Positions 41,334-50,923 of a DNA stretch of 64,000 bases are shown here, one piece after another. Both the position numbers and the translations under genes were made by a program. Source of the DNA: Brucellaceae bacterium (GTDB lineage: Bacteria; Pseudomonadota; Alphaproteobacteria; Rhizobiales; Rhizobiaceae); NCBI GenBank assembly GCA_020637755.1, contig JACKJW010000002.1, positions 133,570 to 197,569 of the forward strand. Reading direction: 5' to 3'. Within the stretch, counting starts at the first letter, position 1; every line of letters starts with the position of its first letter. The notes below the pieces were generated by a model, which saw nothing but the letters and a program-made list of their open reading frames with translations, had not been told where the DNA came from and did not search any database.

Positions 41334-42266
41334 CTATTCGGTCGCCATCACCTCGACATCCTGGTTCTTGCCGGCGATCACGTCGAATTCGCGCTGATAG
41401 ATGCGGTCGCGATTCTTGGCGACGACGGAATATTTGCCCTCCGCCAGCACCATCGAGGCAAAGGCCCCGACATTCTCGCGGATGATGTCACCGGCTTCCG
41501 TCATGATGACCCAGGCCGTATCGGCAATGGCCTCGCCGCCGGCTTCACGCACCAGCTTCATCGTCAGCTGCGCCGCGCGGTGCTCCACGACGGCTTCGGT
41601 CAGTTTGCCGGCTTCGACGCGGATGTCCGAGCGGATCACCGCATTCACTGCGCCATAGGTGGAGACGACGTGGTAGGTCCCTGCATTGAGCCGCACCACC
41701 GTTCCCGGCTTCACATTGGGCAGGATGAGCGCGCGTTCGCCGTTCTCGTCCTCGCGAACATCGTAGATGGAAAAGCGGAGCTTTCCGGCCGGAATCAGCA
41801 CGCCACCGGGCAGCACCGCATTGAGCTCGAGCCCGCCCGCATCCAGCACGAAGTCTTCCACGCGGGTTTCATTGGCCTCGATCGTGATGCGCTTGGTGGC
41901 CCCCGCGCGCCCGAAGGCGGCATGGATCAGGTAGGAACCGGGCTCCAGCTCGAGATTGGCCGTGCCGCCCTGCGCGGTGGCGGCCAGCGGCAGCTTGCCG
42001 TCCTCGGTGGCGACCGGCCGGAAGACACGCCAGATCATGCCGCGCGATACCGGCTCGCTGCCTTCCACCAGATGCGCCTTGAGCGTGAGCCTGCCGGAGG
42101 TGGACTTTTCGGGCTGGGACGGCTGCTGGCCGGTGAACGCCCTGAGCCCCGGCAGTTTTACCTGCGGTGCCTGAAAGCTGTCCGACTGCGCCCAGGCGCT
42201 GCCCGGCCCCGACGCAAGGGGCAGCAGGCAGGCAACAACCGTGGCAAGGCGCGCAACACTCTTCAT
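41334..42266 (-). CDS. Exported beta-sandwich repeat protein of unknown function
   Basis: A 310-residue protein with a signal peptide (CLLPLASGPGSAWA, cut after AWA). The mature part has three or four repeats of about 70-80 residues with the form L-E-x-GSYLIHAAFG, AGTYHVVSTYG and EGKYSVVAKN, each ending a beta-strand pair, with RFSIYDVREDENGE and similar strands between. This is reminiscent of carboxypeptidase-regulatory/Ig-like domains. Function unknown. It lies 67 bases after the K+ channel start on the same strand. Confidence 0.75.
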   Translation of the reverse strand: MKSVARLATVVACLLPLASGPGSAWAQSDSFQAPQVKLPGLRAFTGQQPSQPEKSTSGRLTLKAHLVEGSEPVSRGMIWRVFRPVATEDGKLPLAATAQGGTANLELEPGSYLIHAAFGRAGATKRITIEANETRVEDFVLDAGGLELNAVLPGGVLIPAGKLRFSIYDVREDENGERALILPNVKPGTVVRLNAGTYHVVSTYGAVNAVIRSDIRVEAGKLTEAVVEHRAAQLTMKLVREAGGEAIADTAWVIMTEAGDIIRENVGAFASMVLAEGKYSVVAKNRDRIYQREFDVIAGKNQDVEVMATE

Positions 42267-42365
42267 GGCTTGCCATCAAACCCAAGGCGGTGGCAATTTC
42301 AAGGCTCCATCTCCTGCGGGCGCGCCTGGACGCCTCGCGGACAGCACTCCGGAACGGGACCTGAC

Positions 42366-42956
42366 GTGACCATCAGCCTGAAAGACCATCTTCGCACCCG
42401 CAAGTCCCACCCCATTGCCCAGCTTGCAGAACCCGGCCCCGACGACAGCCAGATTGCCGAACTGGTCGCCATGGCCTCGCGCGTTCCCGACCACGGCAAG
42501 CTCCAGCCTTGGCGCTTCATCCTTTATCGGGGAGCTGCCCGCCATGCGATCGGCGAGCATCTGGCGGAGCGCTACGCCGAGGTGCTTGGCCGGGACCTGA
42601 CGCCCGGCGAGCAGGACAAGGAAAGGACGCGCTTTTCGCGCGCCCCCGTCGTCATCGGCGTTGTCAGCGTTCCGCGTGACAATCCGAAAATCCCGCAATG
42701 GGAAATGTTCCTGTCGGCCGGAGCGGCGGCGATGAACCTGCTGCATGCCGCCCACGCGCTCGGCTTCGGGGCCAACTGGATCACCAACTGGTATGCCGAT
42801 GATGCCAAGGCGTGCGCCATGCTGGGGCTTGCACCCGGCGAGCGCGCTGTCGGGTTCGTTCACATCGGAACGCCGCAAGGTGAGGGACCGGACCGTCCCC
42901 GTCCGGACGTGCCGGCCATTCTGAGCGAATATTCCGGACCGCGGGGAGAGGGTTGA
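42366..42956 (+). CDS. Nitroreductase family protein (YdjA-like)
   Basis: A 196-residue flavin enzyme of the small nitroreductase family. Signatures are RTRKSHPIAQLAEPGPDD near the N-terminus, RVPDHGKLQPWRF for FMN binding, and PQWEMFLSAGAAAMNLLHAAHALGFGANW. It closely resembles E. coli YdjA, an NAD(P)H-dependent enzyme without a known natural substrate. The probable start is GTG at 42366 since no ATG gives the family N-terminus. It overlaps the flavin reductase gene by one base. Confidence 0.85.
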   Translation: MTISLKDHLRTRKSHPIAQLAEPGPDDSQIAELVAMASRVPDHGKLQPWRFILYRGAARHAIGEHLAERYAEVLGRDLTPGEQDKERTRFSRAPVVIGVVSVPRDNPKIPQWEMFLSAGAAAMNLLHAAHALGFGANWITNWYADDAKACAMLGLAPGERAVGFVHIGTPQGEGPDRPRPDVPAILSEYSGPRGEG

Positions 42957-43567
42957 TGTTCTACGAACCGCGCAACGGCCACGGCCTTCCCCATGATCCG
43001 TTCAAGGCGATTGTCGCGCCGCGGCCGATCGGCTGGATTTCCACGCGTTCCGCGGCGGGCGCGGTGAACCTGGCTCCCTATTCGTTCTTTTCGGCCATTT
43101 CGACCCACCCCTATCTCATCTGTTTTTCCTCAGAGGGAGAAAAGGATTCCGTCACCTTTGCCCGCGAGACCGGCGAGTTCACGGCGAACCTCGTCTCCGC
43201 CGGTCTCTTCGAGGCCATGAATGCCTCGTCGGTTGATGCGCCGCGCGGCACCTCCGAATTCGCCTATGCAGGATTGACCGCAGTGCCCGGAACATCGGTG
43301 TCTGCGCCCCGCGTGGGAGAGGCCCATGCGGCACTGGAATGCAAGGTGACGGAAATCCGCGAACCCTGCGGACTGGACGGAAAGCCGGCGGGCGTCATTC
43401 TCGTCACCGGCGAGGTCGTCGGCATCCATATCGACGAGGCGATGCTGGACAACGGCATTTTTGACATCCGCCGCGCTGCCACCGTGGCCCGCCTCGGTTA
43501 CATGGATTATGCCACGGTCAAGGAGACCTTCAGCGCCCGCAGGCCCCGCTGGAAGGCGGAGGACTAG
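42956..43567 (+). CDS. Flavin reductase family protein
   Basis: A 203-residue protein of the FMN-binding split-barrel flavin reductase group (the DIM6/NTAB family). Conserved blocks are IVAPRPIGWISTRSAAGAVNLAPYSFF and a central ETGEFTANLVS with NASS. Such enzymes supply reduced flavin or use FMN for their own reduction. The ATG at 42956 overlaps the nitroreductase stop (TGATG), so both are translated together and may work on one substrate. Its TAG overlaps the stop of the convergent CoA lyase gene (CTAG). Confidence 0.85.
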   Translation: MFYEPRNGHGLPHDPFKAIVAPRPIGWISTRSAAGAVNLAPYSFFSAISTHPYLICFSSEGEKDSVTFARETGEFTANLVSAGLFEAMNASSVDAPRGTSEFAYAGLTAVPGTSVSAPRVGEAHAALECKVTEIREPCGLDGKPAGVILVTGEVVGIHIDEAMLDNGIFDIRRAATVARLGYMDYATVKETFSARRPRWKAED

Positions 43568-44460
43568 CCAGCTTCTGTTCCGGCCACCAGTCCGGCCGCG
43601 TGGGCGCGGTCGAGCAGGCGCTGCGAGCGGCGCAGGTGCGGGCGGTCATACATCTTGCCGCCGATGCCGACGACCCCCGGATCACCAGCCGCCCGGAAGG
43701 CATCGACAATCGCCTGCGCCTCGATCACCGCTTCTGGCGAGGGGGTGAAGACCCGGTTGATGATGGCGACCTGCGCCGGATGGATCGCCATTTTGGCCGT
43801 GTAGCCGTCACGCTCGGCCTCCCGGCACTCCGCCTCGAATCCCTCCGCATCGGAAAAATCGACAAACACCGTATCCACGGCCGGAACGTTGGATGCCGAT
43901 GCGGCCAGCAGTGTCACGGTGCGCGCAAGGCGGAACGCGTCGGTGTAGCGGCCCGACGAATCGCGGGTGGCGCGCGCGCCTAGATCGGCGGAAAGGTCCT
44001 CCGCACCCCAGGTCAGGCCGCAAAGCCGCGGCAGGCCCGGCCGGTAGGACGCAAAGTTCAGAGTGGCGGCTGCGGTTTCCGTGATGATCGGCAGCACGCG
44101 CGTGGAACCGGCGGCCGCACCCGATGCGCCTTCATGGGCGGTGAGCAGTCCGTCGAGCGCTTCGACCTCATGGGCACCGGCGCATTTCGGCAGCATGATG
44201 CCTGCCGGGCGCGACGGCATGATGGCCGCGAGGTCCGCTTCCGTCAGGCCGGTGTCGAAGGCGTTCGCCCGCACGAACAGGCGGCCCGGGTGATCAGCGC
44301 CATGGTCCGCCAGGAACGCCGCTGTCACGCGCCGCGCCTCCGCCTTGTTGGCGGCGGAGACCGAATCCTCAAGGTCGATCAGCAGGATGTCGGCGGCGCT
44401 CGCGAGGCCCTTTTCCAGCTTGCGGGCCGAATCGCCCGGCACGAACAGAAGCGAACGCAT
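43564..44460 (-). CDS. HpcH/HpaI aldolase, CitE-like CoA ester lyase
   Basis: A 298-residue TIM-barrel lyase that cleaves CoA esters such as malyl-CoA or citramalyl-CoA. Visible motifs are MRSLLFVPGDSARKLEKGL, the acidic LIDLEDSVSAANK, the substrate Arg in LFVRANAFDTG, ITETAAA with metal-binding Glu, and KMAIHPAQV. It follows the MaoC dehydratase gene by 3 bases on the same strand. The pair suggests a hydratase plus lyase step, as with mesaconyl-CoA to citramalyl-CoA to pyruvate and acetyl-CoA; the exact substrate is inference. Confidence 0.85.
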   Translation of the reverse strand: MRSLLFVPGDSARKLEKGLASAADILLIDLEDSVSAANKAEARRVTAAFLADHGADHPGRLFVRANAFDTGLTEADLAAIMPSRPAGIMLPKCAGAHEVEALDGLLTAHEGASGAAAGSTRVLPIITETAAATLNFASYRPGLPRLCGLTWGAEDLSADLGARATRDSSGRYTDAFRLARTVTLLAASASNVPAVDTVFVDFSDAEGFEAECREAERDGYTAKMAIHPAQVAIINRVFTPSPEAVIEAQAIVDAFRAAGDPGVVGIGGKMYDRPHLRRSQRLLDRAHAAGLVAGTEAG

Positions 44461-44463
44461 GGC

Positions 44464-44922
44464 TCAGACCTCCACGGTCTTCTTCAGGATCATCGTCTGG
44501 CGCACACAGCGGGCCACAAGCTGGTCATGCTGGTTGTAGGCCCGGTGCTCGAATTCGACGATGCCCCGGTCCGCCCGCGATTTCGATACCCGCACCGACT
44601 TTACCTCGGTCTCCACGCGGATCGTATCGCCATGGAAGACCGGATGGGGGAAAGTCGTCTCCGTCATGCCGAGATTGCCGACCAGCGTGCCGAGCGTCGT
44701 CTCATGCACCGAAATCCCGATCATCAGGCCGAGCGTGAACAGCGAATTGACCAGCGGCTTGCCCCATTCGCTTTTGGCCGCGAAGTCAAAATCAATATGG
44801 AGCGGCTGCGGGTTGAGCGTCATCAGCGAGAACATCATGTTGTCGTTCTCTGTCACCGAGCGGCGCAGGGCATGGCGGATCACCAGACCCGGTTCGCATT
44901 CCTCCAGATACAGTCCGGCCAC
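44464..44922 (-). CDS. MaoC-like acyl-CoA dehydratase
   Basis: A 152-residue hot-dog-fold protein. The core is MTLNPQPLHIDFDFA with LVNSLFTLGLMIGISV after it. The hydratase motif D-x-N-P-x-H appears here as N-P-Q-P-L-H, so the usual Asp is Asn; the same variant is seen in MaoC proteins linked to mesaconyl-CoA-type pathways. The start is GTG at 44922, set by a perfect CAGGAGG ribosome site. It is transcribed leftward just before the CitE-like lyase. Confidence 0.82.
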   Translation of the reverse strand: MAGLYLEECEPGLVIRHALRRSVTENDNMMFSLMTLNPQPLHIDFDFAAKSEWGKPLVNSLFTLGLMIGISVHETTLGTLVGNLGMTETTFPHPVFHGDTIRVETEVKSVRVSKSRADRGIVEFEHRAYNQHDQLVARCVRQTMILKKTVEV

Positions 44923-45071
44923 GTCTTTTCCTCCTGTTTTGCCCAGTGATAGGCGCGCCAGCAGCCGGCTGCAAGGATGGGCGTTTGGTGAACAAACATG
45001 GTGAACCGTTCGTAAACCATTTCCCCCTAGGCTCATGACGTGAAGGGTAAGGCGTCGGTGAGCGGGGTTCC

Positions 45072-46217
45072 ATGATAGTCCAGCATTTCCTGAAATGGAT
45101 CGATACGGCCAAGGTTCCCGAACGCGCGGCCGCCGCAAATGCCCTGGCCCGCGGTTATCTCCAATCCGATCTGCCCTTCGAGGATCGTTGCGCCGCCGAA
45201 TCGGCCCTGACGCTGCTGCTTGATGACCCGTCCCCGCGAGTGCGCGCGGCAATGGCCGAGCCGCTGTCGCTTTCGGCTTCCGCCCCGCCTCAGATCATCT
45301 CGACGCTTGCCTTTGATCAGCCGGAAGTCGCCGCCCTCGTCATTGTACGTTCGCCCGTGCTGGGTGATGTTGATCTTGTCGATATTGCCGCCTCGGGTGG
45401 CCCGGTGATCCAGCGTCTCGTGGCCATGCGCGCCGGCCTGTCGCGTCAGGTCAGCGCCGCTCTTTCGGAAGTGGGCGAGGGGGAAGCCTGCGTCGAGCTT
45501 CTTGGCAATGCCAGTGCTGCCATCGCCATGATCAGCCTCGAGCGCATCGCCGAGCGCCTTGGCCATGAGGCTGCCGTGCGCGAAGCCCTTCTGGCGCGCA
45601 AGGACCTGCCCTCGAAAGTGCGCCACAGCCTCCTCGTCAAGGTCGGCGATGCCCTGTCGCAGTCGCCGCTGGTGCGCGCGCTGATCGGTCAGGCCCGCGC
45701 CGCGCGCGTCGTCAAGGATGCCTGCGTGAAGGCGTCGGTCTCGCTGATCGATACGGTGCCGGAACGCGAATTCGGCGCGCTCGTGGAACACTACCGCCTG
45801 CGCGGAGACCTGACGCCGGGCTTCATCGTCCGCATTGTTGCTCACGGCAAGGTGGATTTCTTCGGCGCGATTCTCGTGTCGCTGTCGGGGCAGGGTGAAA
45901 AGCGGATCGCAAGCCTGCTCGCCAATGGCCGCGACAATGCTCTTTGCGCGCTCTTCCGCGCCTGCGGGCTTTCCGAAGGCGCCCACAAGGTGATCCTGCG
46001 GGCGCTGAAAGTCTGGCGCGAAGTGGCCAACGGCAAGCGCGTCACCGGCGTGCAGGAAGTCACCTGGTTGATGCTGAAGGAAATCGGCGGCACACCGGGC
46101 GCATCCGCCATTCCCAGTGCGGACAATGACGACCTGATCGCACTCCTGAAGTCGATCCATCTGGACCAGTTGCGACTCAACGCGCGTGGACACGCGCTGG
46201 CCATCGCCGCCGCCTGA
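45072..46217 (+). CDS. DUF2336 family protein
   Basis: A 381-residue soluble alpha-helical protein with HEAT-like repeats. Typical pieces are ALTLLLDDPSPRVRAAMAEPLS and QPEVAALVIVRSPVLGDVDLVDIAA, the hallmark of DUF2336, a family found mainly in alphaproteobacteria. Its role is unknown. It has no signal or membrane helix. It starts in the 149-base gap from the divergent maoC gene and converges with parE. Confidence 0.82.
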   Translation: MIVQHFLKWIDTAKVPERAAAANALARGYLQSDLPFEDRCAAESALTLLLDDPSPRVRAAMAEPLSLSASAPPQIISTLAFDQPEVAALVIVRSPVLGDVDLVDIAASGGPVIQRLVAMRAGLSRQVSAALSEVGEGEACVELLGNASAAIAMISLERIAERLGHEAAVREALLARKDLPSKVRHSLLVKVGDALSQSPLVRALIGQARAARVVKDACVKASVSLIDTVPEREFGALVEHYRLRGDLTPGFIVRIVAHGKVDFFGAILVSLSGQGEKRIASLLANGRDNALCALFRACGLSEGAHKVILRALKVWREVANGKRVTGVQEVTWLMLKEIGGTPGASAIPSADNDDLIALLKSIHLDQLRLNARGHALAIAAA

Positions 46218-46238
46218 GCCTGCATTCCTGCCTGGCGT

Positions 46239-48284
46239 TCAGACGTCCAGCATGCCGGCATCCGCGAAGGCCGCGTTTTCCTGGATGAAACGGAACCGCG
46301 CCTCCGGCTTGGTGCCCATCAGGTCATCCACCGCGGACTTGGTGATTCCCGCATCGGAGAGCATTTCGACGCGCAGCAGCGTGCGCTTGCGCGGATCCAT
46401 GGTGGTTTCTTTCAGCTGGCTCGCCATCATCTCGCCAAGGCCCTTGAAGCGGCCGATCTCGACCTTTGAGCGGCCCGAGAACTCGGTTTTCAGCAGTTCG
46501 TCCTTGTGCGCGTCATCACGCGCATACATGGTCCTGCCGCCTTGCGTCAGCTTGTAGAGCGGCGGAACGGCCATGTAGAGGTGGCCGCCACGGATCAGCT
46601 CCGGCATTTCCTGGTAGAAGAAGGTGATCAGCAGCGAGGCGATATGCGCGCCGTCCACGTCCGCGTCGGTCATGATGATCACGCGGTCGTAGCGAAGGTC
46701 TTCCTCGCGGTATTTCGAGCGCGTGCCGCAGCCGAGCGCCTGCACAAGGTCCTGGATGAGTTGCGAGGAGGCCGTCTTGTCGCGCCCGGCGCTCGCCACG
46801 TTGAGGATCTTGCCGCGCAAGGGGAGAATGGCCTGGGTCGCGCGGTCGCGCGCCTGCTTGGCTGAACCGCCCGCCGAATCGCCCTCGACGATGAAGAGTT
46901 CCGCACCCGCCGCCGCATTCTGCGTGCAATCGGCCAGCTTGCCGGGCAGGCGCAGCTTGCGCACCGCGCTCTTGCGGCTGACTTCCTTCTCCTGACGGCG
47001 CTTGAGGCGCTCGTCCGCGCGGTCCATCACCCATTCCAGCAGGCTGGTCGCCTGCTGCGGGCTGGCCGTCAGCCAATGGTCGAAGGCGTCGCGGATCGCA
47101 TTTTCGACGATGCGCTGCGCTTCGACTGTTGCCAGCTTGTCCTTGGTCTGGCCGACAAATTCCGGCTCGCGGATGAAGACCGACAACATGGCCGCAGAAG
47201 AGATCATCACGTCGTCATTGGTGATGATGGAGGCCCGCTTCGCGCCGGTCAGCTCCGCATAGGCCTTCAGGCCCTTGGTCAGCGCCGAGCGTAACCCGGC
47301 CTCGTGCGTGCCGCCTTCGGGCGTGGGAACCGTGTTGCAGTAGGAATTGACGAAACCGTCGCCGCCATACCAGCTCACCGCCCACTCGACGGCGCCATGC
47401 CCGCCCTGCTTCTCGCTCTTGCCAGAGAATAGCTCGCGCGTGACCTGATGTTCCTTGCCGAGGCTGGCTTCCAGGTAATCCTTCAGCCCGCCGGGAAAAT
47501 GGAACGTCGCCTTCGCCTCGACCGGTGTCTTCGGGTCGAGCAGTTCCGGCGCGCAAGCCCAGCGGATTTCCACGCCACCGAACAAGTAGGCCTTGGAGCG
47601 GGCCATCCGGTAAAGCCGCTCCGGATCGAAGCGCATCTCGGTGCCGAAAATCTGCGGATCGGGATGAAAGCGAACGCGCGTGCCACGCCGGTTGTGCACA
47701 TCGCCCAGTTCCTGCAACTTCGTGACCGGGTGGCCGCGCGAATAATCCTGACGGTACAGTTTTCGCCCGCGCGCCACTTCCACTTCCAGCACGTCGGACA
47801 GCGCATTGACGACCGAAACGCCGACACCATGCAGGCCGCCAGAAGTCTCGTAGACCTTGGAATCGAATTTTCCGCCCGCATGCAGCGTCGTCATGATGAC
47901 TTCGAGCGCCGACTTGTCCTTGAACTTGGGATGCGGGTCCACCGGAATGCCGCGCCCGTTGTCGGTGACGGTCAGAAAGCCGTTCGCGTCGAGATCCACC
48001 TCGATGAACGTGGCATGGCCGGCCACTGCCTCGTCCATGGAATTGTCAATCACCTCCGCAAACAGGTGGTGATAGGCCTTGTCGTCCGTGCCGCCGATAT
48101 ACATGCCGGGCCGGCGGCGCACGGGTTCCAGACCTTCCAGCACCTCGATGTCGGATGCCGAATAGCCGTCGCCGGATTCCGCCGCGCGCAAAACGCGCTT
48201 TTCCGGCGCGGGGCCGGCAACCGGCCTCGCAGGCGCTGGTGCGGGGTCCGGCAGGGTGGAGAAAAGGTCGTTGCTGTCGTCCAT
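46239..48284 (-). CDS. parE: DNA topoisomerase IV subunit B
   Basis: ParE (681 residues) is the ATPase subunit of topoisomerase IV, which decatenates chromosomes. The GHKL ATPase motifs are VIDNSMDEAVAGH and DNGRGIPV with GGLHGVGVSVVNALS. The TOPRIM domain has FIVEGDSAGGSAKQARDR and ITDADVDGAH-type MTDADVDGAHIASLL. The C-terminus matches ParE rather than GyrB in length and lacks the GyrB insertion. The ATG at 48284 gives MDDSNDLFSTLPD; a few residues further upstream are possible. parC is not in the window. Confidence 0.93.
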   Translation of the reverse strand: MDDSNDLFSTLPDPAPAPARPVAGPAPEKRVLRAAESGDGYSASDIEVLEGLEPVRRRPGMYIGGTDDKAYHHLFAEVIDNSMDEAVAGHATFIEVDLDANGFLTVTDNGRGIPVDPHPKFKDKSALEVIMTTLHAGGKFDSKVYETSGGLHGVGVSVVNALSDVLEVEVARGRKLYRQDYSRGHPVTKLQELGDVHNRRGTRVRFHPDPQIFGTEMRFDPERLYRMARSKAYLFGGVEIRWACAPELLDPKTPVEAKATFHFPGGLKDYLEASLGKEHQVTRELFSGKSEKQGGHGAVEWAVSWYGGDGFVNSYCNTVPTPEGGTHEAGLRSALTKGLKAYAELTGAKRASIITNDDVMISSAAMLSVFIREPEFVGQTKDKLATVEAQRIVENAIRDAFDHWLTASPQQATSLLEWVMDRADERLKRRQEKEVSRKSAVRKLRLPGKLADCTQNAAAGAELFIVEGDSAGGSAKQARDRATQAILPLRGKILNVASAGRDKTASSQLIQDLVQALGCGTRSKYREEDLRYDRVIIMTDADVDGAHIASLLITFFYQEMPELIRGGHLYMAVPPLYKLTQGGRTMYARDDAHKDELLKTEFSGRSKVEIGRFKGLGEMMASQLKETTMDPRKRTLLRVEMLSDAGITKSAVDDLMGTKPEARFRFIQENAAFADAGMLDV

Positions 48285-48497
48285 CGGTGTTCCGGGTGGG
48301 AAAAAACGAATCACTGGCGATCATTGCACAGAACAGGGCCGTATCGCGACCGGGTGAGGGCCACCATCTGCGTCCGTCCACAGGGCCTGGGCCCTGACAT
48401 GTTGAATCAAATGCTACCGGCCGATTCCGAGTTTTTTTAGGAATGTCTGATAGTTCTGCATCTAATAAACAGAAATACGGCCTGCAGGGGGCAGGGA

Positions 48498-49434
48498 ATG
48501 AACAAGAAAATCGTACCCATGCTGGGCATTGCCGCGATCTTTGGCTCGCTCTCGATCTTCGCCGCCAACATGTGGCTTGAGAACGCCGCGGAGGCGCGTG
48601 CGCCACAGGCGCAAATGCCTGTTGCCAGCCACGAGCCGCAAGTGGATTTCGGGTCCATCGTGGTGGCTCGCCAGCCGCTGGTCTACGGTGCGGCGGTGGA
48701 GGCGGGGGGCTTGACCGAGATCCCCTGGCCCAAGGACGCCTTGCCGGAGGGCGCCTATGCCAGCGTTGACGATCTTCTTCGCGAAGGCAAGCGGGCCGCA
48801 TCGTGCTGTCCGCCGTGAGCCGAACGAGCCGGTGCTGCTGGCAAAGCTTTCCGGCCCGGATGGCCGCGCCTCGCTGTCCAACCGTCTGACGCCCGGCATG
48901 CAGGCCGTGACCATCCGCACCGATGAGGTCGCCGGTGTCGGCGGTTTCATCACCCCCGGTGACCGGGTCGATGTCGTGCTGACGCGTTCTGCAGGTGAGC
49001 AGGCCAACACCGCCCAGGATGCTGCCGGCAAGGCCATTCCCGGTGCCAACATGGTTTCCGAGACGATCATTTCCGGCGTGAAGGTGCTGACCGTCGGGCA
49101 GGGTGCCGACGAGCGGGAAACCTCGCCGCGCCTCGCCAATTCGGTGACGCTGGAAGTCACGCCTTCCGACGCCCGCAAGATCGCACTTGCCCGCAACATT
49201 GGCCAGCTCTCGCTGAGCCTGCTTTCGACAGCCGCCGCCGACAATGCCGGGGACACGGCAACACTGTCGTCGCTGACGACGCTCGCCACCAAGGCCGCCG
49301 ATGCCGCTACGGCACTTCCGGTCCTGCCCGATGGCGCGCCGAAGGAGCAGCCGCTCGTCGAGGTGAAGGTGACGCGGGGCCTGGTGGGCGAATTTTACAA
49401 GGTTCCGGCCAAGAGCGGCCCGGTCGCAGAATGA
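48498..49434 (+). pseudogene. cpaB: Flp/Tad pilus assembly protein CpaB, frameshifted
   Basis: CpaB (RcpC) is a periplasmic Tad component with an N-terminal membrane helix and SAF domains. The first 98 codons (48498 to about 48795) read normally: MNKKIVPMLGIAAIFGSLSI, then VVARQPLVYGAAV and EGAYASVDDLL. The frame then shifts. RIVLSAV is encoded in a second frame (from 48797), and NEPVLLAKLSGPDGRASLS onward in a third frame through to 49434. The pattern fits two single-base deletions within about 35 bases. Either the gene is broken or the sequence has errors. The rest of the protein is well conserved. Confidence 0.8.
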
Positions 49435-49466
49435 GTTTTTCCGGAACTCCGGAGCAGGGGACAGAC

Positions 49467-50912
49467 ATGACAGGCAGCAACAACAAGGGACGGACGTGCC
49501 CGGGCGCAGGCAGGCTGGCCAAGCTGGCCGCCCTGGCGATGCTGGCGGCCGCAACCGCTTTCAGCCCGCTGGCAATGGGTCAGGCATCCGCCGACAGCGC
49601 CGGCGTGATCCGCATCGCAGCAGGCAAGACCACGCCGGTCAAGGTCGCCAAGGGCAAGCCCCAGACGATCCGCACCAGCGCCGCCTTCTACGAGATCGTC
49701 GTGGGTGACCCGGAAGTCGCAAACGTCAATCCGCTGACCGACAACTCGTTTTATGTCCTCGGCAACCAGCTCGGCACCACCGGCATCGCGCTCTTCGACG
49801 CCAACCGCAATCTCGTCGGCTCCGTCGACATCGAGGTGACGCTCGATACCGACAGCCTTGCCGACACGATCCGGGAGGTCGCGCCGGACTCCGACATCAA
49901 GGTGACCTCGGCCAATGGCCGTGTCGTCCTGTCGGGATCGGCCAAGAACGCCGTGCAGGCCGAGAAGGCCCAGAAGGTCGCCAAGCGCTTCTCCGGTGAG
50001 GAGGAGATCATCAATTCGGTCGCCGTCACCAGCTCGCAGCAGGTGCAGCTGAATGTCCGCTTCGTTGAAATCAACCGTACGGTCGGCCAGGAACTGGGTG
50101 CCAAGCTCGGTGCCAGCTACACGGGTCCCGCCGGCGCCATCAGCTTCAACTCAAAGACTGCCACCACGACCAACGCCTCTGCCATGGACGTGATCGGCAA
50201 ATATGCGACTGGCGGCCTCAGCATCGATCTGGCCATCAAGGCTCTGGAAGATCGCGGCCTTGCCCGCCGTCTGGCCGAGCCGAACCTGATCGCACGCTCC
50301 GGCCAGACTGCCAACTTCCTGGCCGGCGGTGAGTTCCCGATCCCGGTCGCATCGGACAACTCCACCATCACGGTCGAGTACAAGAAATATGGCGTCGGCC
50401 TGGAATTCACGCCCACCGTCCTGGAAGACGGGCTGATCAGCCTCGACATTGCGCCGGAAGTGTCTTCGGTTGATACCTCCAACACCTACAATGTCGGCAA
50501 TATCGCCATCCCGTCCTTCGTGGTGCGCCGCGCCAAGACCTCCGTGGACCTGAAGTCCGGCCAGTCCTTCATGATGGCGGGTCTGCTTCAATCGGAAAAT
50601 CAGGCCTCGACGGACCGTGTGCCGGGCCTCGGCAAGGTACCCGTGCTGGGCGCGCTGTTCTCCTCCAAGGCCTACATGCGCAAGGAAACCGATCTGGTCA
50701 TCATCGTGACGCCGCATCTGGTCAAGCCGGTCGACCCGTCCAAGAAAATGGCCACTCCGGCCGATGACGAACCGCCGATGAGCTCGGCCGATTACTTCCT
50801 CGGCAATGTCGACACGATGAAGACTTCGGAAATCAACAAGTCGAAGATCGCCGCCGGCCGCGCCCCAGTGACACGCCCCGGACACTTCCTCGATCTGCCC
50901 AAGGCCAACTGA
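49467..50912 (+). CDS. cpaC: Tad/type II secretin CpaC
   Basis: CpaC (RcpA, 481 residues) forms the outer-membrane secretin ring of the Tad machine. A signal peptide (LAALAMLAAATAFSPLAMGQASA, broken here) is followed by an N-terminal domain with TTPVKVAKGKPQTIRTSA, BON-like repeats and the C-terminal secretin domain with VPGLGKVPVLGALFSS and ETDLVIIVTPHLV. I chose the ATG at 49467, which has an aggggac ribosome site; an ATG at 49431 overlaps the cpaB stop. The gene is intact, in contrast with cpaB and cpaE. Confidence 0.93.
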   Translation: MTGSNNKGRTCPGAGRLAKLAALAMLAAATAFSPLAMGQASADSAGVIRIAAGKTTPVKVAKGKPQTIRTSAAFYEIVVGDPEVANVNPLTDNSFYVLGNQLGTTGIALFDANRNLVGSVDIEVTLDTDSLADTIREVAPDSDIKVTSANGRVVLSGSAKNAVQAEKAQKVAKRFSGEEEIINSVAVTSSQQVQLNVRFVEINRTVGQELGAKLGASYTGPAGAISFNSKTATTTNASAMDVIGKYATGGLSIDLAIKALEDRGLARRLAEPNLIARSGQTANFLAGGEFPIPVASDNSTITVEYKKYGVGLEFTPTVLEDGLISLDIAPEVSSVDTSNTYNVGNIAIPSFVVRRAKTSVDLKSGQSFMMAGLLQSENQASTDRVPGLGKVPVLGALFSSKAYMRKETDLVIIVTPHLVKPVDPSKKMATPADDEPPMSSADYFLGNVDTMKTSEINKSKIAAGRAPVTRPGHFLDLPKAN

Positions 50913-50923
50913 GGAGCCTGACC

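Noticed and set aside
48285..48497. Promoter or pilin gene upstream of cpaB
   Set aside because: An AT-rich stretch is present at 48410-48480, but no -35/-10 pair with good spacing and no short pilin-like frame.
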